Assembly (NCBI RefSeq): GCF_029350975.1
Contig: NZ_JARKMR010000002.1
Span: 186,001 to 250,000 of the forward strand
DNA from: Maribacter zhoushanensis
GTDB taxonomy: Bacteria > Bacteroidota > Bacteroidia > Flavobacteriales > Flavobacteriaceae
DNA length: 64,000 nt
Direction of reading: 5' to 3'
The notes beneath the pieces are model-generated. The model worked only from the letters and a program-made list of their open reading frames with translations. It ran no database searches and was not told where the DNA came from. The translations under genes were made by a program, and so were the position numbers. Numbering within the stretch: the stretch's first letter is position 1; every line of letters starts with the position of its first letter. This document shows, in pieces, positions 33,732 through 43,628 of this stretch.

Positions 33732-36332
33732 TTAAACTGTTATTTCTTCTTGATTTCTAAAAACTAAACCATTATCGAAGGCATCTAGTAAAACAACGCT
33801 ATCCGCTTTAATTTCACCGCTTAACAATGCTTTGGACATATTGTTAAGAACCTCTTTCTGGATAGTTCTTTTTACAGGTCTGGCACCAAATTGTGGGTCG
33901 TAACCTTTATCTGCCAAATAAGCTATAGCTTCTTCTGTAGCATCTAAAGTAATTTGCTGATTATCCAGCATTTTCTTTAAACTCTCTATTTGAAGTTTTA
34001 CTATTTCTTTGATGTCTTCCTTGGTTAAAGGTGTAAACATGACAATGTCATCAATTCTATTTATAAACTCTGGTCTTACTGTCTTCTTTAAAAGACCTAA
34101 CACTTCAACTCTTGCAGCTTCAGTAGCGCTATAAACATCTACGGCATTTTCAAAAGTATCCTGAATAATATCACTTCCCATATTACTAGTCATAATGATA
34201 ATTGTATTCTTAAAGTCTGCAACACGACCTTTGTTGTCTGTTAATCTACCTTCGTCTAATACCTGCAATAAAATATTGAACGTATCTGGGTGTGCTTTTT
34301 CAATCTCATCTAAAAGCACTACAGAATAAGGTCTTCTACGTACAGCTTCTGTTAATTGTCCGCCTTCGTCATAGCCTACATATCCTGGAGGTGCACCTAC
34401 AAGTCTACTGACCGAATGTCTTTCTTGATATTCGCTCATGTCTATTCTTGTCATTGCATTTTCATCATCAAATAAATATGATGCCAATGTTTTTGCAAGC
34501 TCTGTTTTGCCCACTCCGGTTGTTCCTAAGAAAAGAAATGAGCCAATAGGTTTTTTAGAATCTTGCAGTCCGGCTCTGCTTCTTCGTATAGCGTCTGAAA
34601 CCGCTTCAATAGCTTCTTCTTGACCTACAACACGTTTATGCAGTACTTCTTCAAGCTTCAACAATTTTTCGCGTTCACTCTGCAACATTTTTGTTACAGG
34701 TATACCGGTCCATTTAGCAACAACTTCGGCAATATCATCACTTGTAACTTCTTCTTTGATTAAAGTGCCCGCATGTTGTTGCTCAGCTAGATTATCTTGT
34801 AACTTAGTAAGGTTTTCTTGGGCTTCTTTAATTTTTCCATATCTAATTTCTGCTACTTTACCATAATCACCATTTCTTTCGGCACGTTCGGCTTCAGCTT
34901 TAAAGTTTTCAATATCTAGTTTGGTCTGCTGAATATTGTCGACAACAGATTTTTCACTTTCCCATTGAGCGAAAATTTCGTTTCGCTCTTCTTTGATATT
35001 GGCTAAATCTAGATTTAAGATTTTAAGTTTTTGTTTGTCATTTTCACGTTTTATCGCTTCAATTTCTATTTCAATCTGCATAATCTTACGATCTAGAACA
35101 TCTAGCTCTTCAGGTTTAGAATTAATTTCCATTCTAAGTTTGGAAGCAGCTTCATCCATAAGGTCAATAGCCTTGTCCGGTAAAAATCTATTGGTGATAT
35201 AGCGTTGAGATAGTTCTACCGCGGAAATAACCGCCTCATCTTTTATACGAACCTTATGGTGCGCTTCGTATTTCTCTTTAATACCTCTAAGAATAGAGAT
35301 GGCACTTTCGGTATCTGGCTGGTCTACAACCACTTTTTGAAACCTTCTTTCAAGAGCTTTATCTTTTTCAAAATACTTTTGGTATTCATCCAATGTAGTT
35401 GCACCAATTGATCTTAGTTCACCTCTTGCTAAAGCGGGTTTAAGAATATTAGCTGCGTCCATTGCTCCTTGACCGCCACCCGCACCAACTAAGGTGTGTA
35501 TCTCATCAATAAATAAGATAATGTTGCCATCTGCGCTGACAACTTCTTTGATAACGGCTTTTAGGCGTTCTTCAAATTCTCCTTTATATTTTGCGCCTGC
35601 AATTAAAGCACCCATATCTAAAGAATAAATTACTTTATCCTTTAGGTTTTCAGGAATGTCGCCTTGAATAATTCTATGCGCTAAACCTTCTACAATAGCG
35701 GTTTTACCAACGCCGGGCTCACCTACAAGTATAGGATTGTTTTTTGTACGTCTTGATAAAATCTGTAGGATTCTACGAATTTCCTCATCACGCCCAATAA
35801 CCGGGTCAAGTTTACCACTATCTGCCAGTTCGTTTAAGTTCTTTGCGTATTTTTTAAGTGAGTTATAACTGTCTTCGGCACTTTGTGAAGTTACCTTTTC
35901 GCCATTGCGCAATTCGTTTATAGCTGCTATTAAATGCTTTTCTGTAGCTCCTTGGTCTTTTAAAATCTGGGCTATTTTGCTTTTAGATTTTAAAATGGCT
36001 AAAAAGAGGTGTTCTATGGAAACATATTCATCTTCCATGTTTTTAGCAATAATACTTGCTTCGTTCAAAGTTTTACCGGCTTCTCTAGAGAATTGAATAT
36101 CTCCACCTTCAACTTTTGGAAAGCTTGACAATTCTTTTTCTACAATTTGTTGAACCAATGAAAAGTTAATCCCTAGTTTTTTAATCAAAAAGGGCATTAC
36201 ATTCTCTTCAACTTCGGTAAGTGCTTTAAATATATGTTCGTTCTCAATTTGCTGATGTCCGTTATTTTGGGCAATCAGTTGGGCTTGTTGAATAGCCTCC
36301 TGTGATTTTATAGTGAAATTATTTATATTCAT
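33732..36332 (-). CDS. clpB: ATP-dependent disaggregase ClpB
   Basis: Hexameric AAA+ chaperone of 866 residues that works with DnaK to pull proteins out of aggregates. The Clp N domain spans about 1-145; the first ATPase has GEPGVGKT (Walker A) and [12 protein letters not shown]; a long M-domain coiled coil follows (about 395-525, Glu/Lys-rich); the second ATPase has GTTGVGKT, the pore/substrate segment [19 protein letters not shown] and [10 protein letters not shown]; the C-terminal D2-small domain ends it. Heat-shock induction is expected from the family, but I see no certain CIRCE or sigma-32-like element upstream. Confidence 0.98.
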   Translation of the reverse strand: MNINNFTIKSQEAIQQAQLIAQNNGHQQIENEHIFKALTEVEENVMPFLIKKLGINFSLVQQIVEKELSSFPKVEGGDIQFSREAGKTLNEASIIAKNMEDEYVSIEHLFLAILKSKSKIAQILKDQGATEKHLIAAINELRNGEKVTSQSAEDSYNSLKKYAKNLNELADSGKLDPVIGRDEEIRRILQILSRRTKNNPILVGEPGVGKTAIVEGLAHRIIQGDIPENLKDKVIYSLDMGALIAGAKYKGEFEERLKAVIKEVVSADGNIILFIDEIHTLVGAGGGQGAMDAANILKPALARGELRSIGATTLDEYQKYFEKDKALERRFQKVVVDQPDTESAISILRGIKEKYEAHHKVRIKDEAVISAVELSQRYITNRFLPDKAIDLMDEAASKLRMEINSKPEELDVLDRKIMQIEIEIEAIKRENDKQKLKILNLDLANIKEERNEIFAQWESEKSVVDNIQQTKLDIENFKAEAERAERNGDYGKVAEIRYGKIKEAQENLTKLQDNLAEQQHAGTLIKEEVTSDDIAEVVAKWTGIPVTKMLQSEREKLLKLEEVLHKRVVGQEEAIEAVSDAIRRSRAGLQDSKKPIGSFLFLGTTGVGKTELAKTLASYLFDDENAMTRIDMSEYQERHSVSRLVGAPPGYVGYDEGGQLTEAVRRRPYSVVLLDEIEKAHPDTFNILLQVLDEGRLTDNKGRVADFKNTIIIMTSNMGSDIIQDTFENAVDVYSATEAARVEVLGLLKKTVRPEFINRIDDIVMFTPLTKEDIKEIVKLQIESLKKMLDNQQITLDATEEAIAYLADKGYDPQFGARPVKRTIQKEVLNNMSKALLSGEIKADSVVLLDAFDNGLVFRNQEEITV

Positions 36333-36490
36333 ATTCTTTCGGATTTAGTTAATTGTAATACTTTTGATATGTATTAGTCAACAATCTTACCAATTGAATT
36401 TACAAGACATAATGGCTGTAAATCAGAAAAATATAATGACAATTAGTCAGGTTCGGTTTGTTGAAATGATAATATTAAATTAAGAATTTT

Positions 36491-36883
36491 ATGGGAATAT
36501 TTGGTGGTTTATTTGGTTCTAAAAGTGAAGATGAAGGTAGTTCTTCGGGCATTCCTTGGGTGGCTTTAAATTCTGTAGATCAATTAAGTACTATTAAAGC
36601 AGCGTCTAATGGTAGACCTCAAGTAATATTTAAGCATTCCACCTCATGTGGTATAAGTAGAATGGTACTAAATATGTTTAAAAGCAGTTATGGTCTGGAA
36701 GATGGACAAATAGATCTATACTTTTTAGATTTGTTGGCGAATAGAGATGTGTCTAATGCGGTAGCTTCAGAATTTGGAGTAGTACACCAATCTCCTCAGC
36801 TTTTGATTATTAAAAATGGGGTAGTGGTCTTACATGATTCACATAGTGCCATTTCAGATATTCAGCTAGAACAATATGTATAA
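36491..36883 (+). CDS. ytxJ: Bacillithiol-system redox protein YtxJ
   Basis: Small thioredoxin-fold protein of 130 residues. The redox motif is FKHSTSCGIS, in which one Cys is kept, and the family's YFLDLLANRDVSNAVASEFGVVHQSPQLLIIKNG segment with SHSAIS at the end is diagnostic. YtxJ is thought to be a monothiol bacilliredoxin that removes bacillithiol from proteins. Its presence suggests this organism makes bacillithiol; the bshABC genes are not in this window. A strong terminator follows at once. Confidence 0.9.
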   Translation: MGIFGGLFGSKSEDEGSSSGIPWVALNSVDQLSTIKAASNGRPQVIFKHSTSCGISRMVLNMFKSSYGLEDGQIDLYFLDLLANRDVSNAVASEFGVVHQSPQLLIIKNGVVVLHDSHSAISDIQLEQYV

Positions 36884-36913
36884 AAAAAGCCCCGTTATTA
36901 CGGGGCTTTTTTT
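36882..36913. terminator. Bidirectional intrinsic terminator after ytxJ
   Basis: The arms aaaaaaagccccgt (36882-36895) and acggggcttttttt (36900-36913) are exact reverse complements with a 4-base loop. The T-runs lie on both strands, so it ends both ytxJ and the convergent lipoprotein gene. It overlaps the stop codons of both genes. Confidence 0.92.
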
Positions 36914-38097
36914 TAATTAAAACGTTGATTGTTCAATATATTTTTGAGATTGTTCTTTAAATCTTCTCCGGCATCATAAACCATTTGTTCATTGCTAGGA
37001 AATGGTACTCTTGCAAGTTGTAAAAGGGATACCAACTCATTGTCAAGCGCTCTTTTATCACCATCATAATTTGCATAGACATGCTCAAAAACGAATTGAC
37101 TTGATAATGGGTATTGATTTACCTTTTGTTGTTTCTTCAAATCAATGAAGCTTACAACTCCGGTTACTTGTGCACTTTTAAATTGTGTAAATTGATAGAA
37201 ATCACATCGTACGGTTTTAAACTTATCTACCTTAATACTATTACCAAGACTATCTGATACTACATTGCCATTACGATCTTCAACAAAAGTATAACCATCC
37301 TTTATTTGTCTTTCCTTGCTTATTTGTTTCTCGCTAATTTGTTCTGGAGAAATATTGATGTCTTGAAAAGAAACTTCCATTTGGTAGTCATACAATTGAT
37401 TTTGTATTCTATTGGTGTGGTATTCCGTCCAATTAGAATTTAATCCGTAAGTATTTAAATTTAAAAGCTCATCTTCTAATCTTTTAGGTATAATTTGATC
37501 CGTATTATTTATCATTTCTACGATGATGTAATCTAACCCTTTTTGATAGGCTTCGTTTATTTTAGAAGCAACATCCTTATAATTTGGGTTGATTTCGTCT
37601 AAATAATTAAGGTCGTTGTAAGCTTTTCTATAATCGGTTTTATAATTGGCGTCTTTCAATAACGCAGTAGCGTTTGAGTATAAAAAATCAGACAACTCAG
37701 ATTTGGCAGCAAGTAAATCATCATCATAATTCTTGAAGGTGAAATTGGCATCTCTGCCTTCATCTTGAATATATAATGGCAATAAAGGGCGAATACGCTC
37801 TTGAATAGATTGTAATCTATTATAGCTATTATATATTTCCTCATAGTTTGCGGCATTACCTTCTTTTTTAAGAAACTTAATATGCTGCAGCTCCCTCTCA
37901 GTATTTTTTTTATAACCTTCCTCTAAAAGAATTATGTATTGCTGATTGCTTTTTTTGGTCTTATTTTCCGCAATATTCATTACTGCTTTATTTATAGCAG
38001 TTTGGTAGTTACCAGAGTTAAGCGCCTCCTGCGTTTTTTTGACACCACTACACGATAGTAGAAGTCCGATAAAACTAAATAGTAGAAATTTTTTCAT
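36913..38097 (-). CDS. Lipoprotein with helical-repeat N-terminal half, unknown function
   Basis: A 394-residue predicted lipoprotein: the signal peptide ends in LLSC (Cys16). The first 230 residues are helical with TPR-like spacing (EALNSGNYQTAINKAV, KTDYRKAYNDLNYL), and the rest is beta-rich (FEHVYANYDGDKRAL, VTGVVSFIDLKK). I do not recognise the family, though similar TPR lipoproteins are common in Flavobacteriia. It is convergent with ytxJ and has no operon partner. Confidence 0.75.
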   Translation of the reverse strand: MKKFLLFSFIGLLLSCSGVKKTQEALNSGNYQTAINKAVMNIAENKTKKSNQQYIILLEEGYKKNTERELQHIKFLKKEGNAANYEEIYNSYNRLQSIQERIRPLLPLYIQDEGRDANFTFKNYDDDLLAAKSELSDFLYSNATALLKDANYKTDYRKAYNDLNYLDEINPNYKDVASKINEAYQKGLDYIIVEMINNTDQIIPKRLEDELLNLNTYGLNSNWTEYHTNRIQNQLYDYQMEVSFQDINISPEQISEKQISKERQIKDGYTFVEDRNGNVVSDSLGNSIKVDKFKTVRCDFYQFTQFKSAQVTGVVSFIDLKKQQKVNQYPLSSQFVFEHVYANYDGDKRALDNELVSLLQLARVPFPSNEQMVYDAGEDLKNNLKNILNNQRFN

Positions 38098-38311
38098 GTC
38101 TATTATTTTTAGAATTTATAATAGCTATTCAACAGCCGTGCCATAAAAGGGTTTTTATTAAACGTAAAGCGATGAGGAATAGTATATTTTCGATGACTTG
38201 CGCAATACAAGTAAATCATAAGCATCTAAAAAGGATATAGTTATTAACTTATTTTAATAAATAAGTTATGTGTTTGTGTTCTTTTTTATATTTCATTAAG
38301 TGCGCTATTTG

Positions 38312-38319
38312 TATTTTTG
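38312..38319 (+). promoter_or_regulatory. -7 promoter box of glyA
   Basis: TATTTTTG matches TAnnTTTG exactly and lies 25 bp before the ATG at 38345. It lies inside the upstream extension that begins at 38300, which supports the downstream start. Confidence 0.55.
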
Positions 38320-38344
38320 CCACTTATTTAAAAGATATAGTACC

Positions 38345-39619
38345 ATGCAACGCGATACCACAATTTTTAATCTAATTGAAGAAGAGAAGCAACGTCAAAT
38401 CAACGGAATTGAATTAATTGCCTCTGAAAATTTTACTAGTCCGCAAGTAATGGAGGCTCAAGGCTCTGTGCTTACAAATAAATATGCCGAAGGATATCCT
38501 GGAAAAAGATATTACGGTGGGTGTGAAGTAGTAGATAAAGTTGAGCAATTAGCTATAGATAGGGCTAAGGAGTTATTTGGGGCAGCGTATGCAAATGTGC
38601 AACCACATTCTGGGTCTCAGGCTAATGCAGCTGTATACCATGCATGTTTAAAGCCAGGTGATAAAATTTTAGGTTTTGATCTTTCTCACGGAGGTCACTT
38701 AACGCATGGATCTCCTGTTAATTTTTCGGGAAGATTGTATACTCCGGTATTTTATGGTGTTGATAAGGAGACCGGGAGATTAAATTATGATAAAATTCAA
38801 GAAGTAGCTACCAAAGAACAACCAAAATTAATAATCGCTGGTGCATCTGCATATTCAAGGGATATGGATTTTGAGCGTTTTCGAAAAATAGCGGATAGTG
38901 TAAATGCTATATTGCTTGCAGATATATCTCATCCTGCTGGATTAATAGCAAAAGGACTTTTAAATAACCCAATTCCTCACTGTCATATTGTAACGACAAC
39001 TACACATAAAACATTGAGAGGACCAAGAGGTGGTTTAATATTAATGGGTACGGATTTTGAAAATCCATTTGGCATTAAGTTGAAAAATGGAAACTTAAGA
39101 AAAATGTCCGCTTTATTGGATTTGGCAGTTTTCCCAGGAAATCAAGGAGGTCCTTTAGAGCATGTTATTGCTGGTAAAGCAATTGCTTTTGGTGAAGCCT
39201 TAACAGATTCTTATGCAACTTATATTGCACAGGTAAAGAAAAACGCCGATGCAATGGCTAAGTCTTTTGTAAAGCGTGGTTACAACATTATTTCAGATGG
39301 TACCGATAATCATATGATGCTAATTGATCTTAGAAATAAAGACATTTCAGGAAAAGATGCTGAGAAAGCATTGGTTTTAGCAGATATTACAGCGAATAAG
39401 AATATGGTGCCGTTTGATGATAAATCGCCGTTTGTAACTTCGGGTATCCGTTTTGGAACTGCAGCTATTACAACCAGAGGATTGGTTGAAAGTGATATGG
39501 AAAAAGTAGTAGATTTCATAGATCAGGTAATTTCAAATCCTGAAAATGAAACTGTAATAAAAGAAGTTAGGGGTAAAGTAAATGCAATGATGAATACAAG
39601 ACCAATTTTTAATGCTTAA
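38345..39619 (+). CDS. glyA: Serine hydroxymethyltransferase
   Basis: PLP-dependent enzyme of 424 residues that converts serine and tetrahydrofolate to glycine and methylene-THF, the main source of one-carbon units. The start at 38345 ([18 protein letters not shown]) is the family N-terminus; an in-frame start at 38300 would lie ahead of the promoter box. Marks: [20 protein letters not shown], the NAAVYHACL and HGGHLTHG segments, and the PLP Lys in [14 protein letters not shown]. It is monocistronic. Confidence 0.97.
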   Translation: MQRDTTIFNLIEEEKQRQINGIELIASENFTSPQVMEAQGSVLTNKYAEGYPGKRYYGGCEVVDKVEQLAIDRAKELFGAAYANVQPHSGSQANAAVYHACLKPGDKILGFDLSHGGHLTHGSPVNFSGRLYTPVFYGVDKETGRLNYDKIQEVATKEQPKLIIAGASAYSRDMDFERFRKIADSVNAILLADISHPAGLIAKGLLNNPIPHCHIVTTTTHKTLRGPRGGLILMGTDFENPFGIKLKNGNLRKMSALLDLAVFPGNQGGPLEHVIAGKAIAFGEALTDSYATYIAQVKKNADAMAKSFVKRGYNIISDGTDNHMMLIDLRNKDISGKDAEKALVLADITANKNMVPFDDKSPFVTSGIRFGTAAITTRGLVESDMEKVVDFIDQVISNPENETVIKEVRGKVNAMMNTRPIFNA

Positions 39620-39647
39620 TTAAAAATTGAAAGTAGATTTAGAGTTT

Positions 39648-40286
39648 TTATTCTGATAAAAACTCTAAATCTCCACTTACGTAAGTGTTTTTATTAACAT
39701 CATAAATAGATGCTTCATCATCCTTATCAAGGTAAACTCCCCAAAATTCAGAATAAGATTTTGGAGCTGTATTTAGTTGATTTTCATTTGCATCTATATT
39801 CTCAATAATATCTTCAAATATAGGAACGAAAATCTCGTATGGTTTTTGAGTAAGACCTCTTGTTAAAAACACATAATTAAATGCGATCTGCTTTAGAATA
39901 TCATTTAATTGAGATGGTATACTTTTATCGTAGATGCGCTTTATAACAATGCTTGTGTCATTTAAAAAGAATGTAAGTTCTTCGATATCAATATTGTGTT
40001 GATTATTTAAATCTAGTATATCTAAGGCGCTTTGTAATGGAGATTCTTCTCTTCCGTTATTTCCCCATCTACCCGTATTAAAATGAGATAGTAATTCCAG
40101 TAAATCTAAATTACAAGATACCTCTAAAACTAAACTTATAGAATTGAAGGTGATGTGTTTATTATTCAGCTTTACGCTAGAGAAATAATGAAATCCAATT
40201 GAGCTTAGAAATTCATCTATACCAACAATATCCTTGGTATATTCTAATTTTGAATTATTGATGAAATTTTCGTAATTAAAAGGCAT
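39648..40286 (-). CDS. Hypothetical protein (212 aa)
   Basis: A soluble, acidic protein without signal peptide or membrane segment. It has alternating alpha/beta stretches and a polar NTGRWGNNGREESPLQSA loop near residues 70-87; no family is recognised. The pattern is reminiscent of small immunity-type or SMI1-like proteins, but there is no adjacent toxin gene and this is speculation. It is convergent with glyA and is followed upstream by a 154-bp gap before a response regulator gene. Confidence 0.6.
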   Translation of the reverse strand: MPFNYENFINNSKLEYTKDIVGIDEFLSSIGFHYFSSVKLNNKHITFNSISLVLEVSCNLDLLELLSHFNTGRWGNNGREESPLQSALDILDLNNQHNIDIEELTFFLNDTSIVIKRIYDKSIPSQLNDILKQIAFNYVFLTRGLTQKPYEIFVPIFEDIIENIDANENQLNTAPKSYSEFWGVYLDKDDEASIYDVNKNTYVSGDLEFLSE

Positions 40287-40440
40287 ATAGGTGGAAATTT
40301 ATAGCATTCTTTTACATAAAGATACTTTTCTAACTTCGCAATCTAACCTAGGAAAACCTTAGAATTTCGGAGGATATTATGATAAAATGAAAATTATTTT
40401 AGTAATTTACTGATAATCAAATAATTGAAAATAACAGTTT

Positions 40441-41109
40441 TTAAAGGAAACCTCTAGTTTTGGCTTCGTTGATTAGAGCTAAATCGTTACCATTTTTAAC
40501 GTCAAATAAAGCTTTAAGCTGTCTTTTTCTTGCTTCAACTGTCGTATTTGCAGAACCAATAAGTGGGGCAATATCCCTAGTATGAATACCTTGAGAGAGA
40601 TGATAAAGAATTTTTTGATCTTGCTCATCAATAACAATATCTGTAGACATTCTACGGCGTATAGCAGATAGAGCACTTGCAGTATAATATGGAGATTCGT
40701 TTACTATGGTTTCTACCATAGCTTTTAGAGACATTTCATCAATTTCGGATTTAACCATATACCCATCAGGATTTACGGTTTTGAAAATATTGTTGATTCT
40801 GTAATTATCGCTATAAGAAGACATGAAAACAACTTTAGATTTAGGTACTTCTGCTCGTGCAACAATTCCTAAATCAATTCCTGTTCTTGTGTCTTTTGAT
40901 TCTGGTGAGAATAATTGAATATCCAGAAGAATAATATCATAAGGCACTGCGCGCTTAGAATTTTCAATTTTTGTTTTGCCTTTTTCAAAATTGGTGGCAA
41001 TTTCTACCTTGACATTAAAATCTGAAAAGTCAGAGTCTTCAAGGATATATTTATATCCTAAAGCTGTCATTTCGTGGTCATCTACCGCTAAAATTCGTAC
41101 AGTGTTCAT
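40441..41109 (-). CDS. NarL/LuxR-type response regulator
   Basis: A 222-residue regulator. The receiver domain has the acidic pair in ILAVDDHEM, phospho-acceptor Asp63 in IILLDIQL, Ser/Thr in VFMSSYSD and the invariant Lys in GYMVKSEID. The C-terminal HTH (about 155-215) contains LSQGIHTRDIAPLIGSANTTVEARKRQL, a LuxR-like recognition segment. The sensor kinase gene is 39 bp upstream in the same direction, so the two form a pair. Confidence 0.9.
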   Translation of the reverse strand: MNTVRILAVDDHEMTALGYKYILEDSDFSDFNVKVEIATNFEKGKTKIENSKRAVPYDIILLDIQLFSPESKDTRTGIDLGIVARAEVPKSKVVFMSSYSDNYRINNIFKTVNPDGYMVKSEIDEMSLKAMVETIVNESPYYTASALSAIRRRMSTDIVIDEQDQKILYHLSQGIHTRDIAPLIGSANTTVEARKRQLKALFDVKNGNDLALINEAKTRGFL

Positions 41110-41148
41110 AGTTTACGATTCTAATGTAATTTACTAAACGTTTAGAAA

Positions 41149-43221
41149 CTAGTGATTATTATTGCTAGTTACTTTAATATCTATTTTAATGGGAATATTT
41201 AAGGTTATGGTGGTGCCTTTTCCTTCGTTAGAATCAATATGAAAGGTACCCTTTAACTTGTTAATTCTAGAAGTGATATTTCTTATGCCTATGCCTTTTT
41301 TTCCTTTGTTTACGTTATATCCAATTCCATTATCGCTCATAATAACATTAAAATCATCTTCATTTCTATAAAAAGTAACCTCAAAATAAGAGCATTTTGA
41401 GTGTTTTATAGCGTTTTGAAAAGTTTCTTGAATAATACGGTAAACATTAATTTTTATATCACCAGCTAAACTATCCCAATTTTCGTCTTCATTAAAATGG
41501 AAATAGGTTTTAATTGCTTTGTTTTTATTGTTTGCAAGAAGTGTTTCGACAGAATCGGTAAAATTATTTATTTTTTGATATGCACTATGACTTAACTCGT
41601 GAGAAATAGATCTGATCTCATTCTCAATTTCTTGTAACGATCCAAGTGCTTTTGATTTCTCTAGTATAGCTTCTTCTGTAGCCCGCTTATTTAAACCGGT
41701 TAAAATCATGCGGGCGCCAAGCATCTTGCCAAGAACACCATCATGTAACTCTTCTGAAATTCGCTTTTGTTCTAGGCGTTTAACTTCGTCTACTTTTTGT
41801 TTTTGCGTTAACATTAAGTTGAAGATTTCTTGATTGTTTGCCTGCTGTTGTTGGTCAAAACGAAGCTTTTGGTTTTTTGCTCGCTGATTGATAATAATGT
41901 AAATAGATAGACCAAGTAGAAAGAAACCGGTTGCTATGCCTATCCAAATTTGTTTTTGTTTTGATAAAGTTTCTTTTTCACTTTCAAGTTCTATGTTTTC
42001 TGCAATGAATTCATCTGTTTCAAAACGTATACGTGCAAATTTATTTTGTTGTTTACGTTCTTCTGTTTGTAGACTGTCATTTAACGCTGTAAATTTTTTG
42101 AAATATTCTGAAGCATTTTGCTTGTCTAAAATTGCTAAGTATTGCCAAGTTTTTAATAGCTGCTGATTTGAATTTCCGGCATAAGCTAAGTTTTCAGATT
42201 CTTTGGCTTTAATTATAGCGCTTAAAGTGTCATTGGCAAAAGCCTTATATTCTGCGTAATTATAATAACTTGTAGATAAACTACCTAAATCATTTTCTTT
42301 CTTTTTAATGTCAATTGCTTTGATTAAAAGGTTTTCAACATCTATGGTGTCTTTGTTATACAATTTTGAAGTTGCAAGGTTGCTTATTGCCTTGCCGTAT
42401 AGATTGGGGTTTTCAGCAAACAAGTTATTTGTACTTAAAACTTTCTCAAAATTTTCAATTGCTTGTGGGTACTGTTTGTTGTTCCTATAGGTAACTCCAA
42501 TGTTATTAATTAGACTGGCTTCGTCAATATTGGAATAGGAAGTCTTTTTTAGATAAAATAAGGCTTCGTTGTAATAAGCTAAGGATTTATCATATTCCTT
42601 TAAATCATTCAAAACGATACCTAAAAGATTATAACTGCTGAATATTTGTTTTTCGTCCTTTATCGATTTAAAATGTTCAATAGCTTTTATGGTATTTGCT
42701 TCGCTGCCTACATAATCTTTAATTTTCATTTGAATGCCGGCCATGTATAAATACATACGACCAATAAGTGCTTTGTCTCCAATACCGGTAAAAATGTTGA
42801 GTGCCTCTGAGTAATAATAAAATGCACTATCTTTTACAACATGGTTATCAAAAAAATACGCTAGGTCCCAATAGGCATATCCTATAGCGGTAGAATCTTT
42901 GATTTGCTTATTGACTAATATGGCTTCTTTATTTATTTTACGAAATATTAAACTATCTGAAATAAATTGTTGGTTGAATGAAAGGCTTGAAAAATATCTG
43001 GATTTCAATGTGTCATTAGACGTATGCTTAACTAGTTGAAAGGCTTTATTTTGTAATTCTAATTTTCTTTTTGGATTAGCATTATAACTTTCATCTATCC
43101 AAATAGATATACTGTCATTTTCTTGTTTTTCTTCTATAGGCTGTTTTGCGGGTTCAGTTTTAGAACAACTAAGGCTTAGTAGTAGGAAAGATGATATTAA
43201 TGATAAATAGTACTTATTCAA
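41149..43221 (-). CDS. TPR-containing sensor histidine kinase (HisKA_3)
   Basis: A 690-residue kinase. An N-terminal hydrophobic signal ends in SLSC (Cys19, imperfect lipobox). Residues about 50-385 are TPR repeats (YNLLGIVLNDLKEYDKSLAYYNEALFYL and following), probably periplasmic. A single membrane helix is near 425-445, then a short linker and the HisKA_3 domain with His493 in ISEELHDGVLGKM. The ATPase domain has QETFQNAIKHS and GKKGIGIRNI. The start is TTG: a stop lies four codons upstream and no early Met exists. It partners the NarL-type regulator downstream. Confidence 0.9.
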   Translation of the reverse strand: MNKYYLSLISSFLLLSLSCSKTEPAKQPIEEKQENDSISIWIDESYNANPKRKLELQNKAFQLVKHTSNDTLKSRYFSSLSFNQQFISDSLIFRKINKEAILVNKQIKDSTAIGYAYWDLAYFFDNHVVKDSAFYYYSEALNIFTGIGDKALIGRMYLYMAGIQMKIKDYVGSEANTIKAIEHFKSIKDEKQIFSSYNLLGIVLNDLKEYDKSLAYYNEALFYLKKTSYSNIDEASLINNIGVTYRNNKQYPQAIENFEKVLSTNNLFAENPNLYGKAISNLATSKLYNKDTIDVENLLIKAIDIKKKENDLGSLSTSYYNYAEYKAFANDTLSAIIKAKESENLAYAGNSNQQLLKTWQYLAILDKQNASEYFKKFTALNDSLQTEERKQQNKFARIRFETDEFIAENIELESEKETLSKQKQIWIGIATGFFLLGLSIYIIINQRAKNQKLRFDQQQQANNQEIFNLMLTQKQKVDEVKRLEQKRISEELHDGVLGKMLGARMILTGLNKRATEEAILEKSKALGSLQEIENEIRSISHELSHSAYQKINNFTDSVETLLANNKNKAIKTYFHFNEDENWDSLAGDIKINVYRIIQETFQNAIKHSKCSYFEVTFYRNEDDFNVIMSDNGIGYNVNKGKKGIGIRNITSRINKLKGTFHIDSNEGKGTTITLNIPIKIDIKVTSNNNH

Positions 43222-43256
43222 AAATGTGTTTTAATATTATAATAAAACCAAGGTAT

Positions 43257-43294
43257 AAAAAAAGCCTTTAACGTTTACGTTAAAGGCTTTTTTT
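43257..43294 (-). terminator. Strong intrinsic terminator of the 58-aa peptide gene
   Basis: The arms aaaaaaagcctttaacg (43257-43273) and cgttaaaggcttttttt (43278-43294) are exact reverse complements of 17 bp with a ttta loop. On the minus strand the stem is followed by seven T. It lies 21 bp after the stop of the small peptide gene and 36 bp before the kinase start, so it separates the two transcripts. Confidence 0.9.
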
Positions 43295-43315
43295 GTATTT
43301 AATTTTTTTTTATCT

Positions 43316-43492
43316 CTATGCAATTTTTTTCGGTGGAATTCTATCTCCTAGAGGAGCGTCGCAATCGTTACATGTCAATGCATTTGAAATATCGTTCATA
43401 AATTCAAACTCGTCAGCTGTGTTTTCGATTGCTACTGTAGCCATACCTAATGCCATTATTGCTACTGCTAAAATACTTGTTACTTTTTTCAT
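43316..43492 (-). CDS. Small secreted peptide, 58 aa, with CxxC
   Basis: A short gene overlooked by length filters. It opens on ATG with a signal-peptide-like N-terminus (MKKVTSILAVAIMALGMATVA) and continues through an acidic stretch (ENTADEFEFMNDISN) to ALTCNDCDAPLGDRIPPKKIA. The Cys-Asn-Asp-Cys pair could form a disulfide or bind a metal or a lipid. A perfect terminator follows and a palindrome sits upstream, so it is a genuine transcription unit. Its position between a TPR kinase and a LytTR regulator raises the idea of a secreted signal or a sensed protein. A 96-codon plus-strand frame over it is a shadow. Confidence 0.8.
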   Translation of the reverse strand: MKKVTSILAVAIMALGMATVAIENTADEFEFMNDISNALTCNDCDAPLGDRIPPKKIA

Positions 43493-43523
43493 ACTGTGTG
43501 TTTTTAGGGGTTTTTGGTTTATT

Positions 43524-43541
43524 ATAGTACCAAAGTACTAT
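43524..43541. promoter_or_regulatory. Palindrome upstream of the 58-aa peptide gene
   Basis: The arms atagtac (43524-43530) and gtactat (43535-43541) are exact reverse complements around caaa. It lies 31-49 bp before the peptide gene start, where a promoter would be. The minus strand reads TAGTACTTTGGTACTAT, which includes a weak -7-like TACTTTG. A regulator binding site is plausible. Confidence 0.5.
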
Positions 43542-43628
43542 CGCTACGTGAGTTGCGAGTACAGTATTTTAAAGTTTAAGTAATTGAGTAGGTTCTATGA
43601 GTATATGACCTAGTTTTGAGAGAATTCT

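Noticed and set aside
36380-36400. A sigma-70-like TTGACT element on the minus strand before clpB
   Set aside because: Flavobacteriia do not normally use TTGACA/TATAAT promoters and no TAnnTTTG box or heat-shock repeat supports it.
39648-40286. Idea that the 212-residue unknown protein is an immunity protein
   Set aside because: No toxin gene, Rhs or secretion cassette lies beside it; the resemblance is only a general acidic, soluble character.
40364-40390. A good Shine-Dalgarno GGAGG followed by ATG at 40379
   Set aside because: The frame stops after three codons (ATG ATA AAA TGA), so it can be at most a leader; nothing plus-strand follows.
43293-43583. A 96-codon plus-strand frame across the peptide gene
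   Set aside because: Its composition is typical of an antisense shadow, it runs through a terminator stem, and the minus-strand 58-codon frame has a proper signal peptide and terminator.
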